A stretch of 64,000 nt of DNA from DASUPK01 sp963831605 (GTDB lineage: Bacteria > Actinomycetota > Thermoleophilia > Solirubrobacterales > 70-9), in the NCBI GenBank assembly GCA_963831605.1, contig CAWHQR010000010.1:24391-88390 (forward strand), given 5' to 3'. The position numbers were made by a program, and so were the translations under genes. The number at the start of each line of letters is the position of its first letter. The stretch's first letter is position 1. Below are positions 56,267 to 64,000 of this stretch, one piece after another. The notes beneath the pieces were generated by a model that worked only from the letters and a program-made list of their open reading frames with translations, was not told the DNA's origin and did not search any database.

Positions 56267-57486
56267 TACGTCGATGATAGGAGCCGAACGGACGTTCCCC
56301 GCTCAGGCAGGCAGAGGCGCCGGCGACCGGCCCAGGTTGCGCCCCAGGTGACCAGCCCGCCGGCCAGCGCCACCGCCAGGCCCGCGTGCGGGCTGGCCTC
56401 CGTCACGGCGATACCCGCAAGGGCGTTGCCCATCGCGGCGCCGCCCACGATCGCCGTCAAGATCCAGCCGGTTGCCTCAGCGGCGGTCCCCGTCGGAGCG
56501 AGCGAATCAAGCAGCAGATAGATGAGGGAGATCGCGGGTGCCAGGGCCAGACCGCTCAGCGCCATCAACGGGAAGGCGGCGCCGATCGACGGAACCGCAA
56601 CGAGCGGCACGAAGGTGAGCGCGAAAACCAGGCCGACCTTCGGAAGCCGCTCGCCGGGCGGCTTTCGCCACGTGCGCGCCCCATACCAGAGCCCTCCCGC
56701 CGTGCTGGCGACCGCCTGCGCGGCGATCAGGGTTCCTCCCAGCTCGGCCGCCCCATGTTCCGAGGCGAATGCGGTGATCGCGAGCTCGGCCGCACCGACC
56801 GCAATGCCGATGCCGAGGGCCGCGCCCATCAGGACATGGACCCCCGGAGAGCGCAGGGGTCCGACGCCTCTGTGCTCCGCCGGCACTCCCCGCCAGGAGC
56901 GCGAGGCCGGCGACGTCACAAAAATCGCTGAGCCAATTGCCATGAGCGCGATGCAGACGCAGAGCGAGGCTGTCGGCGATGCGAGCGCGATCACCGTCGC
57001 CGCGATCAGAGGGCCGACGATGAAAGCGACGTCGATGGCGACGGCGTCCACCGCGAACGCAGCTTGCCTCAGCTCCTCATCGGGGACAAGCCTTGACCAC
57101 AGGGTTCGCATCGTGGTGCCGAGCGGGATGGTCCCGAGGCCCGAGATCGTCGCCGCCGCGCACAGCACGGCGACCGGCGCATCCCCATGCGCGAGCAGGA
57201 TGAGCCCGATGAAGCCGATCGCATTGATCGAGCTGGTCGCGAGGATGACCCGTGTCTGCCCGATCCGGTCGATCACCCTCCCCTGGATCGGCAGCGAGAT
57301 GGCCGCCGCGATCGAATACGCCGCCAGCACGGCGCCGGCGGCGGCGAATGAGCCAGTCGCGGCATGAACCAGCAGCAGCATGGAGAGTGGCTCCGCGGCG
57401 AGCGAGAGCCGCCCGATCACAGTCCCGATCAGGGGTTGCTTGACGCCGTTGGCGCCAAGAACGCGTCTGTAGGACTCGGGAACCAT
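56266..57486 (-). CDS. MFS transporter
   Basis: A 406-aa protein with 12 membrane helices. LIGTVIGRLSLAAEPLSMLL is helix 1, QGRVIDRIGQTRVILATSS is the motif A loop, and ALAPAISLIYLLLDSLAPTG lies in a late helix. It is a DHA1-like drug or metabolite exporter of unknown substrate. ATG 57486 is 26 bp from the divergent VOC gene. Its TAG overlaps the uvrA GTG by one base, so uvrA may rely on this gene's promoter. Confidence 0.85.
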   Translation of the reverse strand: MVPESYRRVLGANGVKQPLIGTVIGRLSLAAEPLSMLLLVHAATGSFAAAGAVLAAYSIAAAISLPIQGRVIDRIGQTRVILATSSINAIGFIGLILLAHGDAPVAVLCAAATISGLGTIPLGTTMRTLWSRLVPDEELRQAAFAVDAVAIDVAFIVGPLIAATVIALASPTASLCVCIALMAIGSAIFVTSPASRSWRGVPAEHRGVGPLRSPGVHVLMGAALGIGIAVGAAELAITAFASEHGAAELGGTLIAAQAVASTAGGLWYGARTWRKPPGERLPKVGLVFALTFVPLVAVPSIGAAFPLMALSGLALAPAISLIYLLLDSLAPTGTAAEATGWILTAIVGGAAMGNALAGIAVTEASPHAGLAVALAGGLVTWGATWAGRRRLCLPERGTSVRLLSST

Positions 57487-57498
57487 CCGGGGCCAGGT

Positions 57499-57504
57499 TA
57501 AGCT
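57499..57504 (+). promoter_or_regulatory. -10 box of a probable leaderless promoter (VOC/UPF0104 unit)
   Basis: TAAGCT ends 8 nt before the ATG at 57513, inside a 26-bp divergent gap; no Shine-Dalgarno. Confidence 0.35.
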
Positions 57505-57512
57505 CGCCTCCA

Positions 57513-57956
57513 ATGGAGGGGAGGCCGCCAGTCAGCGGGATCTCGGAACTCGTTCTCGAGGTCTTCGATCTCGAGGCCGCGCGGCATTTCTACAGGGAGG
57601 TGCTCGGCTTCGAGGAGACGCTCTTCGGCGAGGGCGCGGAGGGGCGGTACTGGTACCTCGTCGGCGACACCGCCAGGCTCGGGCTCTGGACCGAGCAGGT
57701 CGGCCTCGCCGGCGGGCGGGGCGGCTCGCACGTCCACTACGCCTTCAATGTCGGCGACCAGGAGATCGACGGTCTGAAGGAGCGCATCGAACGCGCCGGC
57801 GCGGAGGTGGAGGGACCGATCCAGCTCGGGCCGGGCCGGGCGATCTACGTCACGGATCCGGATGGCAACGTGGTCGAGTTCTGGAGCCAGAACATGGCCG
57901 AGTACACGCAGGGCGCCCGCGCGGGAGGCGACCCCGGGACCTTTCGCGACGGATGA
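57513..57956 (+). CDS. VOC-family protein
   Basis: A 147-aa glyoxalase-fold protein. SELVLEVFDLEAARHFYREVLGF opens half 1; HVHYAFNVGDQEIDGLKERI opens half 2 with two His; YVTDPDGNVVEFWS near 120 is the diagnostic end with the metal-ligand Glu. Members detoxify aldehydes or antibiotics. It overlaps the UPF0104 gene by 4 bp (ATGA). Confidence 0.85.
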   Translation: MEGRPPVSGISELVLEVFDLEAARHFYREVLGFEETLFGEGAEGRYWYLVGDTARLGLWTEQVGLAGGRGGSHVHYAFNVGDQEIDGLKERIERAGAEVEGPIQLGPGRAIYVTDPDGNVVEFWSQNMAEYTQGARAGGDPGTFRDG

Positions 57957-58987
57957 ACGAAGAACCCAGAGGCGTAACCCGAAAACAGCTGTTGATCGGC
58001 CTGGCCTTCGCCGCGGCCTCGCTGGGCGCCCTCTACATCGTGCTGCCCAACATCGCGGGCCTGGGCGACACCTGGCGGAGGTTCGACAAGGGAGAACCGG
58101 GATGGCTCACCGCCGGCCTGTTCCTCGAGATCGCCTCCTTCTTCTGTTACGTCGCGCTGTTCCGGGGAGTGATCGGGCACGAGGCCGGGATCGGCTGGGC
58201 GCAGAGCTACCGGATCACCTTGGCGAGCCTCGCCGCCACCCGGCTGCTCGCGGCGGGAGGGATCGGCGGCATCGCGCTGACGGCCTGGGCGCTGAGGCGG
58301 GATGGGCTGTCCACCGCGCTGGTGGCGCTGCGGATGGCGACCCTGCTGGTGCTGCTCTACGCGGTCTACATGGGGGCGATTCTGCTGACCGGGCTCGGCC
58401 TGCGGACCGGAATTCTCTCTGGCCCCAGCCCCATCGCATTCACACTGATCCCGGCAACCGTGGCGGGACTCATCATCATCGCCGCGCTCCTGATCGGCTA
58501 TTTCGGCGGCGAGCTTCACGAGACGACCAAGCGGCTGCGCCATCCCAGCCGCCGGGAGCGGTGGCGCGCGGCCCTCGCCACCGTGCCGGACACCCTGGCA
58601 GGTGGCGTGCGCGGGGCGGTCGCGATCCTCAGGGAGCGGCCGGCCAACGGCGTCTGGGCGGTCGGCTGGTGGGGATTCGACATCGCAGTGCTCTGGGCGT
58701 GCCTGCACGCGTTCGGCACCCCACCGCCGGTCGGCGTGATCGTCGCCTCCTACTTCGTCGGCATGACCGCCAACCTGCTTCCCCTGCCCGGCGGCGTCGG
58801 CGGCGTGGAGGGCGGCATGATCGGATCGCTGATCGCGTTCAACGTGCCCGGCGGGCTCGCGATCGTCGCCGTCCTCTCATACCGCGCCTTCTCCTTCTGG
58901 CTGCCGACGATCCCCGGCGCGATCGCCTACATCAGCATCCTCCGGCAGGAGCCGGCCACGGCGGCCGCCGAGACGGCCAGCGCCTAA
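57953..58987 (+). CDS. UPF0104/LPG-synthase-like flippase membrane protein
   Basis: A 344-aa protein with about eight helices, starting KQLLIGLAFAAASLGALYI. The conserved segments WAQSYRITLASLAATRLLAAGG and NLLPLPGGVGGVEGGMIGSL are diagnostic for UPF0104 (lysylphosphatidylglycerol synthase membrane domain/flippase) proteins. There is no C-terminal synthase domain, so it is a transport-only type, perhaps flipping a lipid or polyprenyl glycolipid. It converges with the SHOCT gene, 8 bp apart. Confidence 0.88.
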   Translation: MNEEPRGVTRKQLLIGLAFAAASLGALYIVLPNIAGLGDTWRRFDKGEPGWLTAGLFLEIASFFCYVALFRGVIGHEAGIGWAQSYRITLASLAATRLLAAGGIGGIALTAWALRRDGLSTALVALRMATLLVLLYAVYMGAILLTGLGLRTGILSGPSPIAFTLIPATVAGLIIIAALLIGYFGGELHETTKRLRHPSRRERWRAALATVPDTLAGGVRGAVAILRERPANGVWAVGWWGFDIAVLWACLHAFGTPPPVGVIVASYFVGMTANLLPLPGGVGGVEGGMIGSLIAFNVPGGLAIVAVLSYRAFSFWLPTIPGAIAYISILRQEPATAAAETASA

Positions 58988-58995
58988 CCGACCGG

Positions 58996-59388
58996 CTAAG
59001 CGACGGCCTTGGCCTTGGCCTTCTCGAACTCCTCGTCCGAGAGCTTCCCCTGGTCGTGGAGCTGCGACAGCTTGGCGAGCTCGTCGGCCGCCGATCCGCC
59101 GCCGGCGGTCTGCTTGACGTAGGTGTCCAATTGCTGCTGGGCCTCCTGCTGCTGCGCCAGCGCCCGCTCGCGCATGCCGGAGCCGCGGACGATCAGGTAG
59201 ATCAGCACGCCCAGGAACGGAATGAAGATCAGGAAGATGATCCAGGCGGCCTTGCCCCAGCCGGACATCTCGTGATCGCGGAACAGGTCGGCGATGACGG
59301 TGAAGAGCACCATCAACCAGGCGGCGAAGAGGAAGATCTCGAAAACTGTGAGCAGTCCCTGGCCAAACGTGTAGTCAGCGAGAACCAT
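58996..59388 (-). CDS. PLDc_N/SHOCT membrane protein
   Basis: A 130-aa protein. Two N-terminal helices (LTVFEIFLFAAWLMVLFTVI and AAWIIFLIFIPFLGVLIYLI) with DLFRDHEMSGWGK between them match the PLDc_N (cardiolipin synthase N-terminal) pattern; then a Gln-rich linker and a C-terminal SHOCT helix pair (ELAKLSQLHDQGKLSDEEFE). Actinobacteria often carry such proteins; role unknown. Confidence 0.85.
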   Translation of the reverse strand: MVLADYTFGQGLLTVFEIFLFAAWLMVLFTVIADLFRDHEMSGWGKAAWIIFLIFIPFLGVLIYLIVRGSGMRERALAQQQEAQQQLDTYVKQTAGGGSAADELAKLSQLHDQGKLSDEEFEKAKAKAVA

Positions 59389-59447
59389 TCAGGTCCCTCC
59401 TGGGATTGAGTCGGATCAGCTTTGGACTACCGGAGTATGACCAGTGC

Positions 59448-59951
59448 TCAGCGCGTTGCCCGGCTGAGCACGTCCTCGAGCAGCGCCGAGCGGTCGCCGG
59501 GGCCGAACTTCTCGGTCAGCTCGGCCTCGATTGCCGCAGCGTCCTTGCCCTCGACGGCGAGCTTCATCGCCACCAGCCGCTCGGCCGCGTCGCCGCCGTT
59601 GCCAGAGGGTGGAGAGACCGGCGCCTCGGGTACGGGCTCAGGTTCAGGCGCTGGTTCCGGCTCCTGCTCCGGGGTCTCGGCCTTCGGGATGGCCTCGGTC
59701 GCAGCTGCCACCAGGGTCCCACCGAGCTCGTCGAGCGCCCGCTTCGCCGCCTCGATCTGTCCGCGGGCATCGGCCTCGGCGCGCTCGCGAATCTGCCTCG
59801 CCTGCACCTCGGCCTGCTCGCGGATGCTCCCCGCCTTGGCCTCGGCCTCGCGGACGATCTCGGTGGCGCGGTCCTCGGCCTCCGCGACGATGCGGCGAAC
59901 CGCTTCGGCCGCCTTCGCGGCCAGATCGTCGGCGTGCTGCCCCGGGCTCAT
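59448..59951 (-). CDS. Coiled-coil protein with Pro/Glu-rich linker
   Basis: A 167-aa soluble protein. Residues 5-85 form a charged coiled coil (AAEAVRRIVAEAEDRATEIV, then ADARGQIEAAKRALDELG), similar to the long helices of ATP synthase b or DivIVA-like proteins. Then comes a Pro/Glu linker (EQEPEPAPEPEPVPE) and a small helical C-terminus (AAIEAELTEKFGPGDRSALL). ATG 59951 is 32 bp from the divergent MFS. No family recognised. Confidence 0.7.
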   Translation of the reverse strand: MSPGQHADDLAAKAAEAVRRIVAEAEDRATEIVREAEAKAGSIREQAEVQARQIRERAEADARGQIEAAKRALDELGGTLVAAATEAIPKAETPEQEPEPAPEPEPVPEAPVSPPSGNGGDAAERLVAMKLAVEGKDAAAIEAELTEKFGPGDRSALLEDVLSRATR

Positions 59952-59972
59952 GCCGCAAAGCGTATTAGGGCA

Positions 59973-59978
59973 TAGGCT
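59973..59978 (+). promoter_or_regulatory. -10 box of a probable leaderless promoter (tandem MFS unit)
   Basis: TAGGCT ends 5 nt before a GTG at 59984 that is in frame with the MFS gene. Confidence 0.4.
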
Positions 59979-59983
59979 CCGGC

Positions 59984-61643
59984 GTGTCACCGGCCTCGAC
60001 CGTCGGGCGACACCTGATGGCCACTGGCGAAGACTCAGTTCAGAACCGGGCGGCCCCCGGTTCGGGGACCTCGACCGCACCCAAGAATGCAACCTGGGTG
60101 CTCGCGTCGCTGATCGCCGTCGCGACCGTCGCCAATCTCGGGTTGGCGGTCGCCAACGTTGCGCTACCCGACATCGGCCAGCACTTCGATGCCTCGCAGA
60201 CCGATCTCAATCTGGTCGCAATCGCCTACTCGCTCGGGCTCGCCTGCTCCGTTCTCTACTTCGGCGCGGTAGGCGATCGCTATGGCCGCAAGGGAATCCT
60301 GCTCCTGGGAATGGCCCTGACGGTTCCCGCCGACCTCGTGGCGGCCTTCGCTCCCTCGATCGGCGTGCTCTTCGCGGCGCGGATCGTCGGTGGTCTCGCG
60401 GCCGGCATGGCCTACCCGACCACCCTGGCGCTGATCACGGCGCTCTGGTCAGGCCCGGCCCGGACGAAGTCAATCGCCCTCTGGGCGGCGACCGGAGGGG
60501 CGCTCACGGCGCTCGGCCCCCTGCTCGCCGGCATCCTGCTCCAGCACTTCTCGTGGGGTTCCCCGTTCCTGCTCACCCTGCCGTTCGCCGGGCTCGCCCT
60601 GTTCATGGCGGTCAGGTTCATTCCCGCCAACGTCAACGAGGGGACGGAGCCGGTCGACCATCCCGGCGGCGTGCTCACGATCTTCCTGGTCGGCGCCTTC
60701 ATCATGGCCATCAACTTCGTGGTGGTCCCGGGCAAGGGGTCACGTGGCAATCGGGCTGTTCGCGGTAGCCGCGGCCGCCCTGATCGCCTTCTACATCCGG
60801 GAGCGAAGAGCGGCCAACCCGCTGTACGACCTGCACGTGGCCTCGCGCCGAACGTTCTGGGTGGCCGCGGTCGCGGGGATCATCGTCTTCGGCTCGCTGA
60901 TGGGCTCGATGTACATCGGGCAGCAGTTCCTCCAGAACGTCCTCGGCTACTCGACCGTCGGCGCGGGAGCTGCGATCCTGCCGGCCGCCGTCTGCATGGT
61001 GCTCGTGGCGCCCCGCTCGGCCAACCTCGTCGAGTCGAGGGGTGCCCGCTTCACCCTCCTGTTCGGCTACGTCTTCGTCTTTCTCGGCTTCCTCACCATG
61101 CTGCTCCTCTGGAAGGAGGGCATCCCGTACTGGAAGGTTGCACTCGGGTACGCCTTCGTGGGGATCGGGGTGGGCCTCGCCGGCACTCCCGCATCGCACT
61201 CCCTGACCGGGTCGGTCCCTGTGACCCGCGCCGGCATGGCGTCCGGGACCGCCGACCTGCAGCGCGACCTCGGTGGTGCGATCCTGCAGTCGATCATGGG
61301 GGCCTTCCTGACGGCCGGTTATGCGGCCGCCGCCTCGGCGGCCATCGCCGCCTCCGGGAAGAACGTCTCCGACAACGTGCAGAGCGAGCTGACGAAGTCG
61401 TTCTCGAGCGCGACCGACGCGGCCAAGCAATACCCGCCGTCGATCCAGAACGACATCGCCGCCGCCGCCAAGGCATCGTTCCTCCACGGCGACCAGTGGG
61501 CCTACGTGGCCGGGATCGTCGCGGTCCTGCTCGGCGCGGTCGTCGTCTTCTTCCTCTTCCCCAAGAACAAGGAGGAACGGCAGATGCTCGCCGAGTTCGC
61601 GGCCGAGGACGCGGCCGCCGCCACGGGAAAGTCCCCGGCCTAG
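59984..61643 (+). CDS. DHA2-family MFS transporter (frameshifted)
   Basis: One transporter read in two frames. From GTG 59984: a 45-residue start, then VANLGLAVANVALPDI (helix 1), GAVGDRYGRKGIL (motif A) and ARIVGGLAAGMAYPT, up to INFVVVPGKG near 60735. The +1 frame then continues LFAVAAAALIAFYIRERRAA and runs to FLFPKNKEERQML and a stop at 61643. Removing one G from GGGG at about 60735 makes GKGHVAIGLFAV, a smooth helix, and a protein of about 553 aa. So an extra base is the likely cause. A start at ATG 60017 is also possible. It is followed 3 bp later by a second DHA2 exporter. Confidence 0.8.
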
Positions 61644-61646
61644 GCC

Positions 61647-63281
61647 ATGCGCAAGTGGATCCCCATCATCATCCTGGCCTCGGGCCAGTTCGTCATGACG
61701 CTCGACACGAGCGTGATGAACGTCTCGATCTCCCAGATCACCGCCGACCTCAACACCTCGATCCAGGGAGTGCAGGCGGCCATCACCCTGTACGCGCTGG
61801 TGATGGCGGCGCTGATGCTCACCGGCGCCAAGCTCGGCGACATCTACGGCCGCAACAGGATGTTCGCGATCGGGCTCGCGGTCTACGGCACCGGCTCGAT
61901 GATCACGGCGCTCAGCCCCAATCTCACCGTTCTGCTCGTGGGCTGGTCCGGGATCGAGGGGCTCGGGGCGATCATGGTGATCCCCGGGATCGCCGCCCTC
62001 ACCGCCGCCAACTACGAGGGCAAGGACCGGGCGGTCGCCTACGCGCTGATCGGCGGCATCACCGCGGTCGCGGTCGCCGCCGGCCCGCTGATCGGCGGCT
62101 GGGTGACGACCAATGCCAGCTGGCGCTACGTGTTCGCGGGAGAGACCGTGATCGTGACCGTGATCATCCTGCTGCGGGGACAGATCGCCCAGGCACCGAA
62201 GGCCGAGCACCGCCCCAAGCTGGACGTCATCGGGTCGGTGCTCTCGGTCGCCGGCCTGGGACTGGCCGTCTTCGGGATCCTGATGGGCAGCAAGTGGGGA
62301 TTCGTGAAGCCGCTCGCGGCTCCGACGATCAACGGACACGAGATCACCCCGCTCGGCTTCTCGGTGGTGCCCTTCATGGTCCTGGCCGGGCTGGGAATAC
62401 TGGCCGGGTTCGTCCACTGGGAGGAGCGCCGGCACCGCCTGGGCCTCGACCGCCTGCTTGATCCAGCCCTGCTCAAGATCACGCAGCTTCGCGCCGGTCT
62501 CACCACCCTGATGGGCCAGCAGCTGGTGCTGATGGGGCTCTTCTTCGTCGTCCCCGTCTACCTGCAGGTCGTGGTCGGGCTGAACGCGTTCGAGACGGGC
62601 AAGCGGCTGCTCCCCCTCTCCGCGGCGATGCTGGTCTTCGCGATGGCGGGTCCCAAGGTCGCGGGGAGACGCTCGCCGAGGACGGTCGCGCAGGCGGGCC
62701 TGATCCTGATCAGCGCCGGGGCCGTGGTGATGCTCGCCACGCTCGACGTGAAGCTCAACGACACCGGGTTCAAGATCGCCATGGTCCTGATCGGCGCCGG
62801 AGGGGGCCTGCTCGCCTCGCAGCTCGGCAACGTGATCATGTCGTCGACCGACCCGTCCAAGGCCAGCGAGACGGGAGGCCTGCAGGGAACGGCCCTCAAT
62901 CTCGGGGCCTCGCTCGGCACCGCCCTGGTCGGCGCGGTCCTGATCCTCAATCTGATCAACGGGTTCAACGACAACATCGCCGACAACCCGCAGGTTCCGG
63001 CCCAGGCGCGCGAGACGATCGCCGCCAACACGGAGGAGGGAATCGACATCGTGCCGGCCGCCCAGGTCGAGCAGCGGGCGCTCTCGAAGGGCCTCTCGGA
63101 GGACCAGGCGAAGGCGGTCGCTGCCGACTACAGCGATGCGCAGCTCGATGCGCTGCGTATCTCCATCGGCATGGTCGCGGCGATCGCGTTGCTCTGCCTC
63201 TGGTTCACGAGGAAGCTGCCAACGTCGGCCGTCGCGTCGGCGACCGAGCCGGAGCGCGCCGCGCCGACGGCTCCCGCCTGA
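61647..63281 (+). CDS. DHA2-family MFS exporter
   Basis: A 544-aa transporter with about 14 helices. QFVMTLDTSVMNVSISQI is the helix-1 motif, GAKLGDIYGRNRMFAIG motif A, and IEGLGAIMVIPGIAALTAAN motif B. A long external loop (GFNDNIADNPQVPAQARETI, then EEGIDIVPAAQVEQRALSKG) lies between the last two helices. ATG 61647 directly follows the first MFS stop. The two may be separate pumps or a duplicated pair; substrates unknown. Confidence 0.9.
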   Translation: MRKWIPIIILASGQFVMTLDTSVMNVSISQITADLNTSIQGVQAAITLYALVMAALMLTGAKLGDIYGRNRMFAIGLAVYGTGSMITALSPNLTVLLVGWSGIEGLGAIMVIPGIAALTAANYEGKDRAVAYALIGGITAVAVAAGPLIGGWVTTNASWRYVFAGETVIVTVIILLRGQIAQAPKAEHRPKLDVIGSVLSVAGLGLAVFGILMGSKWGFVKPLAAPTINGHEITPLGFSVVPFMVLAGLGILAGFVHWEERRHRLGLDRLLDPALLKITQLRAGLTTLMGQQLVLMGLFFVVPVYLQVVVGLNAFETGKRLLPLSAAMLVFAMAGPKVAGRRSPRTVAQAGLILISAGAVVMLATLDVKLNDTGFKIAMVLIGAGGGLLASQLGNVIMSSTDPSKASETGGLQGTALNLGASLGTALVGAVLILNLINGFNDNIADNPQVPAQARETIAANTEEGIDIVPAAQVEQRALSKGLSEDQAKAVAADYSDAQLDALRISIGMVAAIALLCLWFTRKLPTSAVASATEPERAAPTAPA

Positions 63282-63332
63282 CCTGTTCGGCCCAGCGGCA
63301 GGAAAGCCGTCCGGAAGCCCGAACGGTCGGAA

Positions 63333-64000
63333 GTGGCCCGAAATCCCCGCGAGGGGCGAGAGAAGAAGCGGTCGCTCGGATTCTCGCGCAAGCAGGGCGA
63401 GCGCTGGGGGCAGTTCGCCGAGAGGGTCGCGAATGCCTTCGGGCTTGTCCTGCTCCTGGTGCTGGCCACCTATGCCCTCGGCTCGCTGACCGCGTTCAAT
63501 GGCTGGACCGCGGTGCTCACCACCCTGGTCGCGGCGCTGGCCGGCGTCGTGGGCCTCGCCGGATCGGGGGTGCGCCCGACCGTCGTCCGCGGCGCCGGAA
63601 TCGTCGCGCTGGTGGCAGTCATTCTCGCCGTGCTGGCCGAGCTCACCGACAGCTTCCACGTGCTGGGCGCCAGCTCATTCGTGATCGTGTGCATCCTGTT
63701 GCTCGCGGCAGGGGCGATCCTGCGTGCCGTCCTGATGGAGACCGAGGTGGGATTCCGCACGATCCTGGGCGCGATCAGCGTCTACACGATCCTTGGACTT
63801 CTCTTCAGCTTCCTGTACGCGGCGATGGACCGGGTGGAGTCAGCCCCGTTCTTCGGCACGGGCGTCTCGGTCAACGGCGGCGACTACCTCTTCTTCAGCT
63901 TCACGACGCTGACCACCACCGGCTACGGGAACCTGGTTCCCGGCGGGGCAGCCGGGCAAGATGTTCGCGGGCCTCGAGATGCTGATGGGCCAGATCTTCC
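63333..64000 (+). CDS. Two-pore-type potassium channel, partial (runs off the window; frameshifted near the end)
   Basis: Open from GTG 63333: basic start (REGREKKRSLGFSRKQGER), helices near residues 33-52, 55-75, 85-103, 113-133 and 145-165, then the selectivity filter in DYLFFSFTTLTTTGYGNLVP (TTGYG). This is an Ion_trans_2 channel. After the filter the frame breaks: in frame the protein becomes GGAAGQDVRGPRD, but the +1 frame from GGGG near 63945 gives GQPGKMFAGLEMLMGQIF, the expected pore-exit helix. So one extra G is likely. The C-terminus is outside the window; a long N-terminal extension of four or more helices before the pore is unusual for a simple two-helix channel. Confidence 0.75.
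   Translation, partial: MARNPREGREKKRSLGFSRKQGERWGQFAERVANAFGLVLLLVLATYALGSLTAFNGWTAVLTTLVAALAGVVGLAGSGVRPTVVRGAGIVALVAVILAVLAELTDSFHVLGASSFVIVCILLLAAGAILRAVLMETEVGFRTILGAISVYTILGLLFSFLYAAMDRVESAPFFGTGVSVNGGDYLFFSFTTLTTTGYGNLVPGGAAGQDVRGPRDADGPDL

Noticed and set aside
56266..57512. LexA control of uvrA through the divergent MFS/VOC gap
   Set aside because: No GAAC-N4-GTTC-type site is visible in the 26-bp gap or just upstream of uvrA.
60711..63659. A 982-codon open frame on the minus strand
   Set aside because: It is antisense to two clear MFS genes; composition (Asp, His, Arg, Gln rich, no hydrophobic core) is the usual shadow of GC-rich membrane-protein genes.

Overview
This is a chromosome window from a very GC-rich bacterium with tightly packed, often overlapping genes and many GTG/TTG starts. 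The gene content points to an actinobacterium, most likely a Thermoleophilia/Solirubrobacterales-type lineage: an F420-type luciferase-like oxidoreductase and a DDN-type deazaflavin nitroreductase, a SigG/SigJ-like ECF sigma factor with a SnoaL-like tail, a PknB-type kinase, WS/DGAT acyltransferase, NhaA-DsbA fusion, Rex, proton-pumping pyrophosphatase, and secreted proteins of a style common in that group. This placement is inference from gene content. No rRNA, CRISPR array, intact IS element or plasmid origin was seen. One tRNA (Gln, CTG) is present.

Layout. 0.1-9.3 kb: a secreted repeat protein; a frameshifted Cys-less flavin disulfide-oxidoreductase homologue; a VIT-like membrane protein; a ferredoxin-reductase-like flavoprotein; then a minus-strand chain FMN reductase / 6-pyruvoyl-tetrahydropterin-synthase homologue / methyltransferase / glycosyltransferase / short-chain dehydrogenase, whose last four genes are joined by overlapping stops and starts and could make a glycosylated pterin; then a frameshifted LLM F420-type oxidoreductase. 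9.3-19.9 kb: HxlR regulator, Lon, NhaA-DsbA, WS/DGAT plus lipase-like hydrolase, a VOC protein, ECF sigma factor, DHA2 exporter, DDN-type protein and a small lipoprotein. 19.9-27.5 kb: a coupled set of coiled-coil protein, 60-aa Cys protein, His-rich lipoprotein and Ser/Thr kinase; divergent from it a heterodimeric ABC exporter; a Ser/Gly-rich lipoprotein; an HNH endonuclease with a LexA-type box at its start; tRNA-Gln.

27.5-37.6 kb: a flavoprotein reductase, two TrkA-type K+ regulators, an EAL phosphodiesterase, an APC-Usp permease, H+-pyrophosphatase, a DUF1844-like protein, a glutamate-cysteine-ligase-family enzyme and Rex. 37.6-39.5 kb: a short remnant of an integrated element bounded by a 15-bp direct repeat. 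It lies exactly between glutaredoxin and rex and holds an integrase tail, a Gly-rich surface protein and a phage-like gene fragment. 39.5-46.5 kb: glutaredoxin, tsaD, rimI, tsaB, a damaged lipoprotein, tsaE, family-4-type uracil-DNA glycosylase, FmdB; then the pantothenate operon DUF2520-panC-[panD remnant of 26 codons]-panB. 46.5-53.3 kb: SHOCT, DUF6325 and a large membrane protein; YjbQ, DUF389, a hexapeptide acyltransferase, ROK kinase and two membrane proteins. 53.3-64 kb: UvrA with an MFS gene upstream, VOC protein, UPF0104 flippase-like protein, PLDc_N-SHOCT and coiled-coil proteins, two tandem DHA2 exporters (the first frameshifted) and a potassium-channel-like gene running off the end.

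Two cross-cutting features stand out. Many first genes lack a Shine-Dalgarno sequence and have a TANNNT box 5-8 nt before the start codon, which suggests leaderless transcripts. There are also several single-base frame lesions, mostly in G/C runs, which look more like sequence errors than decay and should be checked before the genes are called broken.
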